From the NCBI RefSeq assembly GCF_004349145.1, contig NZ_SMFO01000013.1, forward strand, positions 21,007 to 85,006: a stretch of DNA of 64,000 nt, in the 5' to 3' direction. This DNA is from Flavobacterium hiemivividum (GTDB lineage: Bacteria > Bacteroidota > Bacteroidia > Flavobacteriales > Flavobacteriaceae). Shown piece by piece: positions 47,592 through 56,270 of the stretch. Every line of letters starts with the position of its first letter. Within the stretch, counting starts at the first letter, position 1. The position numbers and the translations under genes are program-made. Below the pieces are notes generated by a model. That model made no database searches, was not told where the DNA came from, and worked only from the letters and a program-made list of their open reading frames with translations.

Positions 47592-47905
47592 AAAATCATT
47601 CAAAGATATACTAGCAATCCTAAATGCATTAATGCAGATATAATTCTACCTGTCTTTCGTAATCAGAAAATGAATAGCTGTTTGAATGAAATTAGAGCCG
47701 TTTGCGACATTTAAAAAGAAATTACATTTAACATTAACTAGACATTCATTTTCGAAGTCTATAACGCTTACTAATGGAGTTCCGATAGAAAATGTTAACA
47801 AAATGTTTGGTCACAAATAGGTGCGGATAACCCACCATTATGCAAAGATATTTGACCATAAAATCAGTGAACAAATTATGATGGGTAAGTTTAAAATGAA
47901 AATAT
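47592..47905 (+). pseudogene. Decayed second tyrosine integrase, C-terminal part
   Basis: Reading the plus strand gives KIIQRYTSNPKCINADIILP, then VFRNQKMNSCLNEIRAVCDI, which is the pre-catalytic region of integrases related to the intact one at 45716. After stops at 47712 and about 47740 and a frameshift it resumes as TNGVPIENVNKMFGHK, a stop, and VRITHHYAKIFDHKIS, the catalytic His and Tyr boxes. There are several in-frame stops, so it is dead. It shows an earlier insertion at this site. Confidence 0.8.
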
Positions 47906-47958
47906 GGAACTTAAAACAAAATTTGATTCACAAATTCAGTGTGCAAATGCTACTAACT

Positions 47959-48813
47959 TTACAAGTCTAATCGATTTTCAATCATTTTATAATGCCTAAA
48001 TAAGTGATCATAAATCAACAGCTCGTACATTCTTTGCTTTGAGGTATATTGCCGGTTAATCATCATGTGAATATGACTCATTAAAAAGTTAGATAGCGGA
48101 ACTTGTAAGTTATCGTTAATCGACAAAATTGTTTTATGAGTTCGATTTTGTTTCTCTTGTATTAGTTTGAAAATTTCAGGGTGATCATTTATGGCAGTTC
48201 CTGACAAAAAACCTTTTATGACCTGGGATAATTGTCTATACTGCGTATCCATTTGTTTTTTCAAAACTTTATCTGCATTAAACTCCTTTTTGAAAGACGA
48301 CTGTAATTCATCCATTAAAACTAGCTTATCACTATTGGTCAACGAAAAGGAGTTTAAAAAACTATCAATAGCACTAAAGCTAAAAAAGAGTTGCATTTCA
48401 TTTTTTTTGAAAGAAGATTTTAAAGATAAATATTCTAAAATCATCTCGCTATCATACCAAAATAGCGTTTCTGAATCAATCATAGTATTTTCACCATACC
48501 GCTCAATTTCTCTTTGATAGGTATCAGTCTGTACTTTCCAAACAGTATTTTCATTAAGCAATTCATATAAAACAGGATGCATTTTTGCTATAACAGTTAT
48601 TGTGTTTTCTGGGGTTTTACAATAAAAACGGATTCTAATATGTTCATTAGGATCGTCGTATCTAATAAAAAACCATTTATCGATAATTTTTTCTTCTTTT
48701 AGATCTAAAATTATAGGATATAGTTTTTCCGTTAAAATTAGATCTGCGGTTTTAACCCCTGTATATATTTTATAATACAACCATTCACTTCCTATGCAAA
48801 AATCTCTTTTCAT
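47959..48813 (-). CDS. Lantibiotic dehydratase C-terminal (elimination) protein
   Basis: A 284-aa stand-alone SpaB_C/thiopeptide-type biosynthesis protein, equal to the glutamate-elimination domain of LanB. Recognisable segments are GSEWLYYKIYTGVKTAD and FFIRYDDPNEHIRIRF, with SHIHMMINRQY near the end. It would remove glutamate from glutamylated Ser/Thr to form dehydroamino acids. It follows the larger LanB part by 4 bp, so the enzyme is split into two subunits, as in the Bacteroidota pinensin system. It is the last gene of the operon. No cyclase gene follows. Confidence 0.9.
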   Translation of the reverse strand: MKRDFCIGSEWLYYKIYTGVKTADLILTEKLYPIILDLKEEKIIDKWFFIRYDDPNEHIRIRFYCKTPENTITVIAKMHPVLYELLNENTVWKVQTDTYQREIERYGENTMIDSETLFWYDSEMILEYLSLKSSFKKNEMQLFFSFSAIDSFLNSFSLTNSDKLVLMDELQSSFKKEFNADKVLKKQMDTQYRQLSQVIKGFLSGTAINDHPEIFKLIQEKQNRTHKTILSINDNLQVPLSNFLMSHIHMMINRQYTSKQRMYELLIYDHLFRHYKMIENRLDL

Positions 48814-48817
48814 TCTT

Positions 48818-51016
48818 TTACGATTGTTCTTTATAAAAAGATAGTATCAACTCATTTGTAAAATTCTCACCCGTAATGTTTTTTACAACTGATTCTCCAG
48901 AAAACACAAATTCTTCTAAAATAATTCTATCGTAATTTTTAACTGATTTTAAAAAAAGGGCGATACAAACTACTTTCTCTAAATCAAGAAAAAGAGTGTT
49001 GTCAGAATCAACCCAATTTACAAACTGGTTTATTTGCCGTTGCTTTCGCCAAATAGAAAAGGATTCAAAGAGTTCATTACCATTAAGCTTGAAAAAGGAT
49101 TCAATCTCATTTTTAGATACAATCCATTTTGCTTTTGAAAGTAACACTTCTTTATAGTAAACTCTTGGAAAATAATCATAATGAGACTCCAGAATTCCCC
49201 AACTAAAACTAAAAATAGGTTTTACATCTTGGATCTGTAAATCACATAAAAAATGATAAATGGGCAGTGATTTATGGGAGTAATTGTGAGCATTAGACAA
49301 ACAAGGAATAACTTCCTTATTGTGTTTCTTAGAGCGTAGAACGATTCTATTGTCTGTAACGGAGACCGTCAGATCATTTATACCAATAGTAAAATCTTGT
49401 GGTACTCCCGGATTAGAGAGATAGGCAATTTCATATGCTCTCAGGACAGGTCTTCTTAATATGTTTCCCGTTCTAGACTCTGGAACATGAACAATTTCAG
49501 CCAGAATTTTATCCGAATACTGTTTATTCTCCTTTTCTACAATTTCATTTGTTAAATTGTATATCTCAGTATTTCCATTGCAAAAACGCCCCAATAATTT
49601 AGCGGCACTCACATTTCCAGAGGACTCGATAACTATTTCTTCGTTTTCTAAAAGACCTATCATTACAGAGAATGTAGCCGGAGTGTTCTCCCAGCTAGAG
49701 TCAAAGTCAGGAAAATCATTCTCAGAAAGCGATATTACTTTTTCCTTTTGTAAAACCGATGCTTTTATCTTTTTTTCCAATACATAATCATACGCAGTCC
49801 AAGATTGCGTGGCAGCTTCGGAGCCCTTCCTTTTAAAAGAAAATTTTTCTAAAATAGCATATGTATCATTCATTTCAGAGTTCTGAAGGTATCCTATACC
49901 GGTTTCTGTATCTAATACTGTTGCCAAAGGCATTTCACGAGATTCATACCTTTGAGTGAATGCTTTTATAAAATTTAACTGCTGTACAGATTTTTTTCCT
50001 TTTTGAATTCCATTTAAAAAAGAGATAGCTTGCAATACTTTTTTAGATATACAATCACTTAAGGTATTGGCAATAGTCCTGGTATATAAATCTGTTTGGA
50101 GAAGGTATTTATCATCATAATCCACTCCTATTTTTTTAATTTCTGATTTTATAGTATCATAAGTTTTTTCTTTAGGTATAATGGTTTTGTCTAATTCAAA
50201 CAGAAGATTTTTTATCCGTTGTAAAATTTCGTTTTCTGGTTTTAAAGCTGGTATTTTATTCAAGAGAGAGAAAACCCTTTCCCATTCATCGCCGCCTGTT
50301 AGGCTTGCGTCTAGTTCACTGACCAAAAATTGAAAATCGATAAGCTGATGGGCATATTCTAAAGCTTCTTCTTTTTCTGAATCATCGTCTGCGAGAATGT
50401 CAACCATCTGCTCGATGTTTAACCCTGAATTTACTTGAGTTAATAACGCTTCTAATAAAGGGGATTTTCGGAGTGCTGAGATGCTATGTTCTCTTTTTGT
50501 TTTTACATATTTGTATTCGATATAGCGGTAAAAATCGCCAAGAGCGTATATAGAGTTATTGGGGTAATACCTAAGATGTGGCTTTACGTTATCTCGAGAA
50601 GCAAATTCTTGCAACATAGCTACCCAGAATTGCATGTCAAATTGAGTATGTCTAGTAAATTTTTTGGTTGACACCAATAAAATGTTAGTTTCACTATCTA
50701 AATTTCCCACATTACATCCCCCGAATAATCCAAAAGGAGTGCATCGAGCTGACATTCTTGCAATATATTTCAGCAGGCTAAAGACTAAGGCATTTCTTTT
50801 TTTATCGGACAAACTGTGAGGGTTTGCCTTCCAATTGTCTAAGGCGGCTAAAAGTTCCGGTGAAGCAATACGAATTGCTTCGCTAATAAAAGGATTTGTA
50901 AATAATTGCAATACACTTTCCGAAGAATAATTGTCCAATAAATTAAAGTAAAAAGAGACTGGAAATAAAGGTGTTCTTATAACATACTCTGAAAACGGCC
51001 GAACTTTATATTGCAT
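48818..51016 (-). CDS. Lantibiotic dehydratase N-terminal (glutamylation) protein
   Basis: A 732-aa protein of the Lant_dehydr_N family. The N terminus has FSEYVIRTPLFPVSFY and the signature YIARMSARCTPFGLFGG (about residues 85-105). The later ISNAHNYSHKSLPIYHFLCDLQ-type segment (LSNAHNYSHKSLPIYHFL) is conserved in LanB. Such proteins transfer glutamate from tRNA-Glu to Ser/Thr of a precursor peptide. The elimination domain is absent and encoded by the next gene. The ATG overlaps the protease stop (TAATG). The substrate is most likely the 57-aa precursor at 52759..52932. Confidence 0.92.
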   Translation of the reverse strand: MQYKVRPFSEYVIRTPLFPVSFYFNLLDNYSSESVLQLFTNPFISEAIRIASPELLAALDNWKANPHSLSDKKRNALVFSLLKYIARMSARCTPFGLFGGCNVGNLDSETNILLVSTKKFTRHTQFDMQFWVAMLQEFASRDNVKPHLRYYPNNSIYALGDFYRYIEYKYVKTKREHSISALRKSPLLEALLTQVNSGLNIEQMVDILADDDSEKEEALEYAHQLIDFQFLVSELDASLTGGDEWERVFSLLNKIPALKPENEILQRIKNLLFELDKTIIPKEKTYDTIKSEIKKIGVDYDDKYLLQTDLYTRTIANTLSDCISKKVLQAISFLNGIQKGKKSVQQLNFIKAFTQRYESREMPLATVLDTETGIGYLQNSEMNDTYAILEKFSFKRKGSEAATQSWTAYDYVLEKKIKASVLQKEKVISLSENDFPDFDSSWENTPATFSVMIGLLENEEIVIESSGNVSAAKLLGRFCNGNTEIYNLTNEIVEKENKQYSDKILAEIVHVPESRTGNILRRPVLRAYEIAYLSNPGVPQDFTIGINDLTVSVTDNRIVLRSKKHNKEVIPCLSNAHNYSHKSLPIYHFLCDLQIQDVKPIFSFSWGILESHYDYFPRVYYKEVLLSKAKWIVSKNEIESFFKLNGNELFESFSIWRKQRQINQFVNWVDSDNTLFLDLEKVVCIALFLKSVKNYDRIILEEFVFSGESVVKNITGENFTNELILSFYKEQS

Positions 51017-52728
51017 TAGTGCCGTTTCTTTTTACTCATTTTTTCTGCCATTTGCATCGCATTATATACATTTAATACTTTCCCAGATTTTGATAGTTCC
51101 AAAAAGGGAACTTTTTTGTCTTTTGTTCCCGGAACAATTACTTCAATATCATAAGCAGTACCCGAATCTAGGATGATTTGCTTTACCTCAGTTACCGTAA
51201 GACTAGGATAATACGACCAAATTAAAGCTGCCGTCCCTGAAACCATTGGGCCTGCCAAAGAAGTACCCGAATCTGAGATATATGTATTGCCTGGGGCCGT
51301 AGTATATATTTCTTCCCCTGGAGCAAATAGATCAACATTCAGTTTGCCATAATTTGAAAAACCGGAGACAAAAGTGCTATCCAATTTAGAGGAGATAGAA
51401 CCAACATTAATAAAATTTTTGCATATTTCTTGTGAACCATCAAAGTTGTTATCAGTTGGATAATATGGATTTTTATCGGCACTAAAACGGTTATTACCAG
51501 CACTGTGAACCAATAATACATTATGTTTTTCCGCATATTTAAACGCCTCAAATACCCACTCTTTTTGCAATGAAAATTCTTTACCAAACGACATGTTAAT
51601 CACTTTTGCCCCATTATCTACAGCATAATATATCGCCATGGCAATATCTTTATCATGTTCATCTCCAGAAAATGAAATACTCAAGGGCATAATTTTTACT
51701 TTTTGCACAATTCCTTTTATACCTCTATCATTTTCTCTATTAGCTGCTATTATACCAGCTACCTTTGTAGAATGATCCTGAAGAGATCTATACTCTGGTT
51801 TATTAATACTAACTTTGTTACTACCATAATTTTTTTCTAACGTTTTGGGATTATCGCCAATCGAAATACGATCGTCATAATCTAAATTCAGATTCTTATT
51901 AACAATAGAGTCAAGTTGAATTTCTGTTTCTTTCATTTTCTCTATTGTTTTTTCGTCATAATCAAATCTTACTTTCATAAATCCGATCATAGCCCCTATA
52001 TCTCTATCATTATCCTTTCGTCTTTGTCCGAATGTTTTATCATTTATTTTATATTTTTGATACAAACTATCCAGCTGCTGATAGCTGTAATCCTCTTTAG
52101 GAAAATAATGTTTTAAGCTATCTTTTACTATAGGAAACAAGGCAACGCTGTATTTTGATGATGTAAGCCAATTGCTATAATGAGACTTTTCTTGTTCATA
52201 TACTTTTAACGCTCTTCGATACTCTATATAATTAGGCAAATCTTGAGCAGCTATTTCGCTTTCTGTCTTACCCGTAAATAAAGACTCCCAATCTCTAATC
52301 AAACGTACATATTCAAAATTACCCCAAACTACATAACCTCCGTTTTTAGTTGCAGTAAAGTTCCATCCATTTATATCGTCAACATATCCGTTATTGTCGT
52401 CATCGATACCGTTATCAGCAATTTCACTCGGATTCGTCCAGATTTGATCTTGTAAATCTTCATGTTTCAAATCGATCTGAGTATCGATGACGGCAACAAT
52501 AACGCTATTGTTCTCTTTTGGTTGCTTTTTATTTTGCTTATACCATTTGTCTAAAGAAATACCTGGGACTTTATCTAATAAATAATCTTTTTGATACCAA
52601 GTTTGCAATATGCCATTTAAGCTTTCATCTTTAGCAGATAAATTTTTAGTAACGGTATTTAAGTTGTCTATGGTTTTACAACCTATAAACAGAAAAGTGA
52701 TAAACAAAATAATATAAAAAGATTTCAT
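51016..52728 (-). CDS. S8 subtilisin-like lipoprotein protease
   Basis: About 570 aa. A lipobox (TFLFIGCKT, Cys near 17) puts it outside the cytoplasm. The catalytic triad is complete: Asp in VAVIDTQIDLKHEDL (about residue 82), His in DHSTKVAGIIAA, and Ser in DSGTSLAGPMVSGTAALIW. A ~180-residue insert separates Asp and His blocks. The frame runs to 52743, but the Met at 52728 gives a proper signal. It starts 30 bp after the precursor gene and overlaps lanB by 1 bp, so it is the likely leader peptidase of this RiPP, acting after export. Confidence 0.92.
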   Translation of the reverse strand: MKSFYIILFITFLFIGCKTIDNLNTVTKNLSAKDESLNGILQTWYQKDYLLDKVPGISLDKWYKQNKKQPKENNSVIVAVIDTQIDLKHEDLQDQIWTNPSEIADNGIDDDNNGYVDDINGWNFTATKNGGYVVWGNFEYVRLIRDWESLFTGKTESEIAAQDLPNYIEYRRALKVYEQEKSHYSNWLTSSKYSVALFPIVKDSLKHYFPKEDYSYQQLDSLYQKYKINDKTFGQRRKDNDRDIGAMIGFMKVRFDYDEKTIEKMKETEIQLDSIVNKNLNLDYDDRISIGDNPKTLEKNYGSNKVSINKPEYRSLQDHSTKVAGIIAANRENDRGIKGIVQKVKIMPLSISFSGDEHDKDIAMAIYYAVDNGAKVINMSFGKEFSLQKEWVFEAFKYAEKHNVLLVHSAGNNRFSADKNPYYPTDNNFDGSQEICKNFINVGSISSKLDSTFVSGFSNYGKLNVDLFAPGEEIYTTAPGNTYISDSGTSLAGPMVSGTAALIWSYYPSLTVTEVKQIILDSGTAYDIEVIVPGTKDKKVPFLELSKSGKVLNVYNAMQMAEKMSKKKRH

Positions 52729-52758
52729 AAATTGACAAAACAAAAGTGACTATAATAA

Positions 52759-52932
52759 TTATAAAGTTTGGCCTCCTGCGCCGTTACCAGTCTTCCCTAA
52801 ATCTGTAACAGTTTTCGGATCATCTCCAAGAACATCTCCTCCATTAATCAAATGCAAATCTTTCAATGTTGCCACTTTCATTTTTTCTAAATCAAATTTT
52901 TTGTTTGATTTTTTATCATCACTTGTTTTCAT
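52759..52932 (-). CDS. RiPP precursor peptide with GG leader and Cys-free core
   Basis: A 57-aa peptide found by reading the strand between protease and regulator. The leader (MKTSDDKKSNKKFDLEKMKV, then ATLKDLHLINGG) matches Bacteroidota class I lanthipeptide leaders ending in GG at 31-32. The predicted core, DVLGDDPKTVTDLGKTGNGA plus GGQTL, has four Thr and no Ser or Cys. The LanB pair could dehydrate Thr to dehydrobutyrine, but lanthionine rings cannot form without Cys. It is the first gene of the operon, with a clean -7 box at 52962..52969. Confidence 0.85.
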   Translation of the reverse strand: MKTSDDKKSNKKFDLEKMKVATLKDLHLINGGDVLGDDPKTVTDLGKTGNGAGGQTL

Positions 52933-52961
52933 ATTTTAAATATTATCAGTTAGTACGTCTA

Positions 52962-52969
52962 CAAATTTA
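52962..52969 (-). promoter_or_regulatory. -7 element of the RiPP operon
   Basis: On the minus strand TAAATTTG is an exact TAnnTTTG box, 30 bp upstream of the precursor ATG. The palindrome at 53002..53041 ends 33 bp further upstream, a position fitting an activator site. Confidence 0.65.
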
Positions 52970-53001
52970 TAGTGTCTTGGGTATATAAATAAATAAAAAA
53001 C

Positions 53002-53041
53002 TTTTTATCTATCGAAATTCAGGAATTTCGATAGATAAAAA
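53002..53041. promoter_or_regulatory. 19-bp perfect inverted repeat, shared TATCGAAATTC element
   Basis: The arms TTTTTATCTATCGAAATTC and its exact complement flank AG. It lies between the regulator stop (53068) and the RiPP promoter. It can serve as terminator for the minus-strand regulator gene, as a T-run follows on that strand. Its central TATCGAAATTCAGGAATT is identical over 18 nt to the heads of bacteriocin leaders 1 and 2 (54929.., 56755..), so it may also be an operator. Confidence 0.75.
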
Positions 53042-53067
53042 AAAGTAACACATTGTTAATCTATGCT

Positions 53068-54786
53068 TTATATTTTATTCAATTCTGTTAACTCTTTGAT
53101 AAAATAAGTGGGTTTTATCCCTGTTTTTTTGTAAAAAGCTGCCGAAAAAGATTCGGCACCGTTAAATCCAAATTCCTCCGCCAATGCTTGCATTTTAAAA
53201 TTTCTCAATTGTTTTTGTTGTTGTAACTGGACTATAGCATAATCAATCCGTAAGTCATTAATATATTGAATAAAAGATTTTTCTTTGTACATATTTATTA
53301 TTTTCGAAACATACTTACTGTTGGTATCAAATGCAACAGAAAGTATTTGCACTGTAAGATTACACTCTAAATAACCTTTTTGGTCTTCAAATTGATTTAG
53401 TTTCATTAGAATTTGATTCACCAATTCTTCAGCAATTCCAATATCTTTTGTTTTAGTGGCATTCGACCTATTTTCCTTTGTTTCAGTATCAGCTAACTTA
53501 TTGTCATTAACTAACTTTGATTTATTCATAATTGTATCAAACCGCAAACGATACTTCTTTTTATGATTATACTGATACCATCCAAATAGTCCTGTTGAAA
53601 TAACCAACAATGCTAATATCCCCATTACCCAATAGAATCCTGTTTTTTCCTTCTTGACATCCTGAATAAGGGCTTCTTTTTCAGAAAACAAATAAGGGCT
53701 ATCGTATTCTTTCTGCAATTTTTTTGTCAATTCCTTATAATTATTCTGCAAAGTACTTTCGATAAGCATGTATTGGCTTAAGTATTGCAATTGTTTCTCC
53801 TTATCCCCACTATTTTTATAGTAGGAAATTAAATAAGGATAGCCGCTCATAAATTCCGGAGTTATTCTTTTTGCTATTTTATAAATGGAATCTACTTTTA
53901 GAAAGTTTTTAACTGCTAAATCCTTCCTCCCTAATCCTTCATAGGCTTTACCAAAATAATAATAGGCTGCTAAAGTATTTCCAACATCCTTATAGGCAAT
54001 CATTTTTGGCAAAGCTTTATTAATGCTATCTAAAGCTGCACTAAAATTCTTTTTCAACACTAGGTTGGCTCCTTCATTTAATATAAAGAGCGCATTATAT
54101 TCATCATCATTATTGAACTTGGTTTCAATAAAACCTAACTTGTTATAATAGCTAGCAGAATCTGACTGCTGTAAAGCTTTGTGAGCATCTGCAAGGGCAA
54201 AAAGAACATTCTGATAGGCATAAGAATATCTAGGAGTTCGCACTTCTTTATCCTTATAATAATTAAAACATTCTCTATACAAATCTAATGCTTCAGGCAC
54301 TTCGCCCAATTCTTCTGATCGTAAGGCAGCTATAGAAAATTTTACTTTGTAATAAAAATCAGGATTGTTTTTACGGGCATATTTCTCGGCTATAATAAAA
54401 TTATCGATTGCTTCTCTATACTTAAACTGATTTTTAAGGACATATCCTTTTTGGGAATAAGCATAAGCGGGGAACTTTATATCATTGGAGGTTTTAGAGC
54501 AAGCGATGGCACTATCCAAATAACGAATAGCTTTCGTACCATCAGATAATAAAGAATAGAGATAATAGCCTTTTGCTTTTTCAACCGAATTATTCTCATA
54601 TTTGGCCTTAGCCAAATATAGATGAGCGTATTCTTTTTGATTAGTTTGATTTTTCACATTATCGAAAAACAACTTTTTCAAATCATCATAAGGAAGTTTG
54701 CTCAGATCTTTTTTATGTACTTGCGCAAACAAAACAATAGGCAATAAAAAAAATAATAGGTTTTTATTCCAAAATAAACGGGGCAT
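53068..54786 (-). CDS. Membrane-spanning TPR/AraC-type regulator
   Basis: A 572-aa protein. An N-terminal signal (LLFFLLPIVLFAQVHKKD) and TPR-like helical repeats (about 30-360) are followed by one transmembrane helix (about 388-410, FYWVMGILALLVISTGLFGW) and a C-terminal AraC HTH (about 470-570: MQALAEEFGFNGAESFSAAF, YKKTGIKPTYFIKEL). The sensor thus lies outside and the DNA-binding part inside the cell, a one-component layout seen in Bacteroidota. Location directly upstream of the RiPP operon and divergent to the bacteriocin cassettes makes it the likely regulator of both. Confidence 0.88.
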   Translation of the reverse strand: MPRLFWNKNLLFFLLPIVLFAQVHKKDLSKLPYDDLKKLFFDNVKNQTNQKEYAHLYLAKAKYENNSVEKAKGYYLYSLLSDGTKAIRYLDSAIACSKTSNDIKFPAYAYSQKGYVLKNQFKYREAIDNFIIAEKYARKNNPDFYYKVKFSIAALRSEELGEVPEALDLYRECFNYYKDKEVRTPRYSYAYQNVLFALADAHKALQQSDSASYYNKLGFIETKFNNDDEYNALFILNEGANLVLKKNFSAALDSINKALPKMIAYKDVGNTLAAYYYFGKAYEGLGRKDLAVKNFLKVDSIYKIAKRITPEFMSGYPYLISYYKNSGDKEKQLQYLSQYMLIESTLQNNYKELTKKLQKEYDSPYLFSEKEALIQDVKKEKTGFYWVMGILALLVISTGLFGWYQYNHKKKYRLRFDTIMNKSKLVNDNKLADTETKENRSNATKTKDIGIAEELVNQILMKLNQFEDQKGYLECNLTVQILSVAFDTNSKYVSKIINMYKEKSFIQYINDLRIDYAIVQLQQQKQLRNFKMQALAEEFGFNGAESFSAAFYKKTGIKPTYFIKELTELNKI

Positions 54787-54914
54787 AGTAGGTAATTTTT
54801 GACAAAACTAGGGCAAATATTTAATATTAAACAGTTATAACTGGATTTATTACATTTTAACAATCAGCTCCTAAATTACTAATTATCAGTATTTAAAAAC
54901 AGACCAAAACAAGA
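54787..54914. other. Short gap between regulator and leader 1
   Basis: 128 bp, AT-rich, between the regulator start and the first leader copy. The regulator promoter must lie here or overlap the leader palindrome. No gene seen. Confidence 0.4.
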
Positions 54915-55269
54915 ATTCCTGAATTCCTTATCGAAATTCAGGAATTCCGATAACGATAGTTTGCTTAGAGTGCTTTCTTGCTCTAGTTTTGACCTCAGAA
55001 AATGAAACGGTTTCTTAGTAAGACGTTACTGTAAAAACCTAATCATTTTCTAAATAGTATTGGCCAATATTAGGGACTGCTTCAGCTGGATTGTAACCCT
55101 TAAAAAAACAGAGCAAAGGTTTTTAGATAAAGCTAATTTGTTCCTTAATAAAAACAAAGCAAGACGGAAATACAAAACCCGATAAAAACGAATGAATAAG
55201 GAAGAAAGTTCTCAAAAAACTCCTTTTATATTAAAACGAATTAATTAACAATTAAAAAACTTAGAAATT
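54915..55269 (+). repeat. Conserved bacteriocin leader, copy 1
   Basis: This 355-bp untranslated segment precedes precursor gene 1. Together with the first 67 bp of the gene it is about 98% identical and gap-free to copy 2 (56741..57162). It starts with a 13-bp inverted repeat (54915..54945, one mismatch). GATAGTTTGC near 54955 may be the -7 box, so most of the segment would be 5' UTR. Conserved blocks are GTAAGACGTTACTGT, GACTGCTTCAGCTGG, TTTTAGATAAAGCTAATTTG, and a final AAAGTTCTC...AACTCC stem. No ORF of note. A structured leader RNA is inferred. Confidence 0.8.
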
Positions 55270-55485
55270 ATGAATTTACAAAATTTGAATTTAGTAGAGC
55301 TTAATGCTCAAGAAGTACAAGAAGTTGATGGTGGAAACCTTGTTGGTTCATTTTTGAGAGGTGCGGCATATGTTGCTCAGGTAGCAGTTCTTTACTTTGA
55401 AGGTCTTGAAGCGAACTTTCCCGGAACAGCACCAGCTGGATCAACAATGACTAGTCTTGCTAACTCCACAGGATCAAAATTATAA
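55270..55485 (+). CDS. Class II-like bacteriocin precursor 1
   Basis: A 71-aa peptide with the leader MNLQNLNLVELNAQEVQEVD followed by GG (residues 21-22), the cleavage site of C39 peptidase exporters. The 49-residue core begins NLVGSFLRGAAYVAQVAVLY and ends in a Ser/Thr/Pro-rich tail (TAPAGSTMTSLANSTGSKL). There is no Cys. The hydrophobic centre suggests membrane activity. The 5' UTR is leader copy 1; a terminator follows at 55510. Toxin function is inferred from leader and neighbours. Confidence 0.85.
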   Translation: MNLQNLNLVELNAQEVQEVDGGNLVGSFLRGAAYVAQVAVLYFEGLEANFPGTAPAGSTMTSLANSTGSKL

Positions 55486-55509
55486 TATTTTTTAATATTG
55501 AACAATAGA

Positions 55510-55559
55510 AGCTCGATTTATTTTCATTAATTTTGTTATGAATAATTCGAGCTTTTTTT
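55510..55559 (+). terminator. Terminator after precursor 1
   Basis: AGCTCGA (55510..) pairs with TCGAGCT (..55553), the stem extending over AT pairs, with a large loop and a run of T. It would allow much precursor mRNA with less readthrough into the immunity genes. Confidence 0.75.
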
Positions 55560-55577
55560 AATTTAAAATATTTTTTA

Positions 55578-55739
55578 ATGGCCAAGTATTTTTTCTCAAT
55601 ATATTATATCTTTTCGATAGTACTTTGTTTTTTATTTTTTTTTAAAATTGATTACCCGTATTTGAAAGGCTTTTTTTACTTTAATATTATTTTATTTATA
55701 TGTCTAGAATTCATAAGATTTGTTACAAAAAAAAAATAG
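55578..55739 (+). CDS. Small membrane peptide overlapping the CPBP gene
   Basis: A 53-aa frame (MAKYFFSIYYIFSIVLCFLF...) with two hydrophobic helices and a basic end (FVTKKK). It overlaps the CPBP gene start at 55700 by 40 bp in another frame. It may be a real small immunity peptide or a coupling ORF; very AT-rich sequence makes chance possible. Confidence 0.45.
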   Translation: MAKYFFSIYYIFSIVLCFLFFFKIDYPYLKGFFYFNIILFICLEFIRFVTKKK

Positions 55740-56224
55740 TGATTTCTTTACTAAGTAAACTATTAGGTGGACTTAATAAAAAAGCTTACATAATTACCTC
55801 TGCAATTATAACCATATTTATATTTTTTTTAGCTTCGCTAGTAATCAATATCTTATTTAATAATATAGAAGACATTGAGTACCTTAGGGATTTGAACATT
55901 TATTTAATTTTTTTTTTAACAGTCATAATTGTTCCATTCATAGAAACTTTTGTTTTTCAAAAAGTAATAATTGAATTTATTATTAACAGATTCCCACAAT
56001 ATAATTTGTATTTTTCAATTATAATTTCTGCTTTAATTTTTGCTTCATTTCATTGTTATTCTACTGCCTATTTTATTGGTATCATGTTTATTGGTTTAAA
56101 TTTTTCGTTTTTCTACATATTAAGTATGAAAAGAAAGGATGTCAGTCCTTTTTTACATGTTACTTTTTTACATATGTTAATGAATTTTATCTCCTTTTTA
56201 CTAAATGATGTTTTTCAAAAATAA
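55700..56224 (+). CDS. CPBP-family membrane protease homologue, putative immunity protein
   Basis: A 174-aa protein with four or five membrane helices. It carries the CPBP (Abi/CAAX-protease-like) motifs in order: VPFIETFVFQKVI (motif 1), FASFHCYS (FxxxH, motif 2), HMLMNF (HxxxN, motif 3). In motif 1 the usual EExxR pair reads ETxxF, so catalysis may be lost. CPBP proteins often give immunity to class II bacteriocins. Position right after precursor 1 supports that role. Confidence 0.78.
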   Translation: MSRIHKICYKKKIVISLLSKLLGGLNKKAYIITSAIITIFIFFLASLVINILFNNIEDIEYLRDLNIYLIFFLTVIIVPFIETFVFQKVIIEFIINRFPQYNLYFSIIISALIFASFHCYSTAYFIGIMFIGLNFSFFYILSMKRKDVSPFLHVTFLHMLMNFISFLLNDVFQK

Positions 56225-56270
56225 AATATGAATTTACATTTCCTTATTATAGATTTTAAGTAAAAAATCG

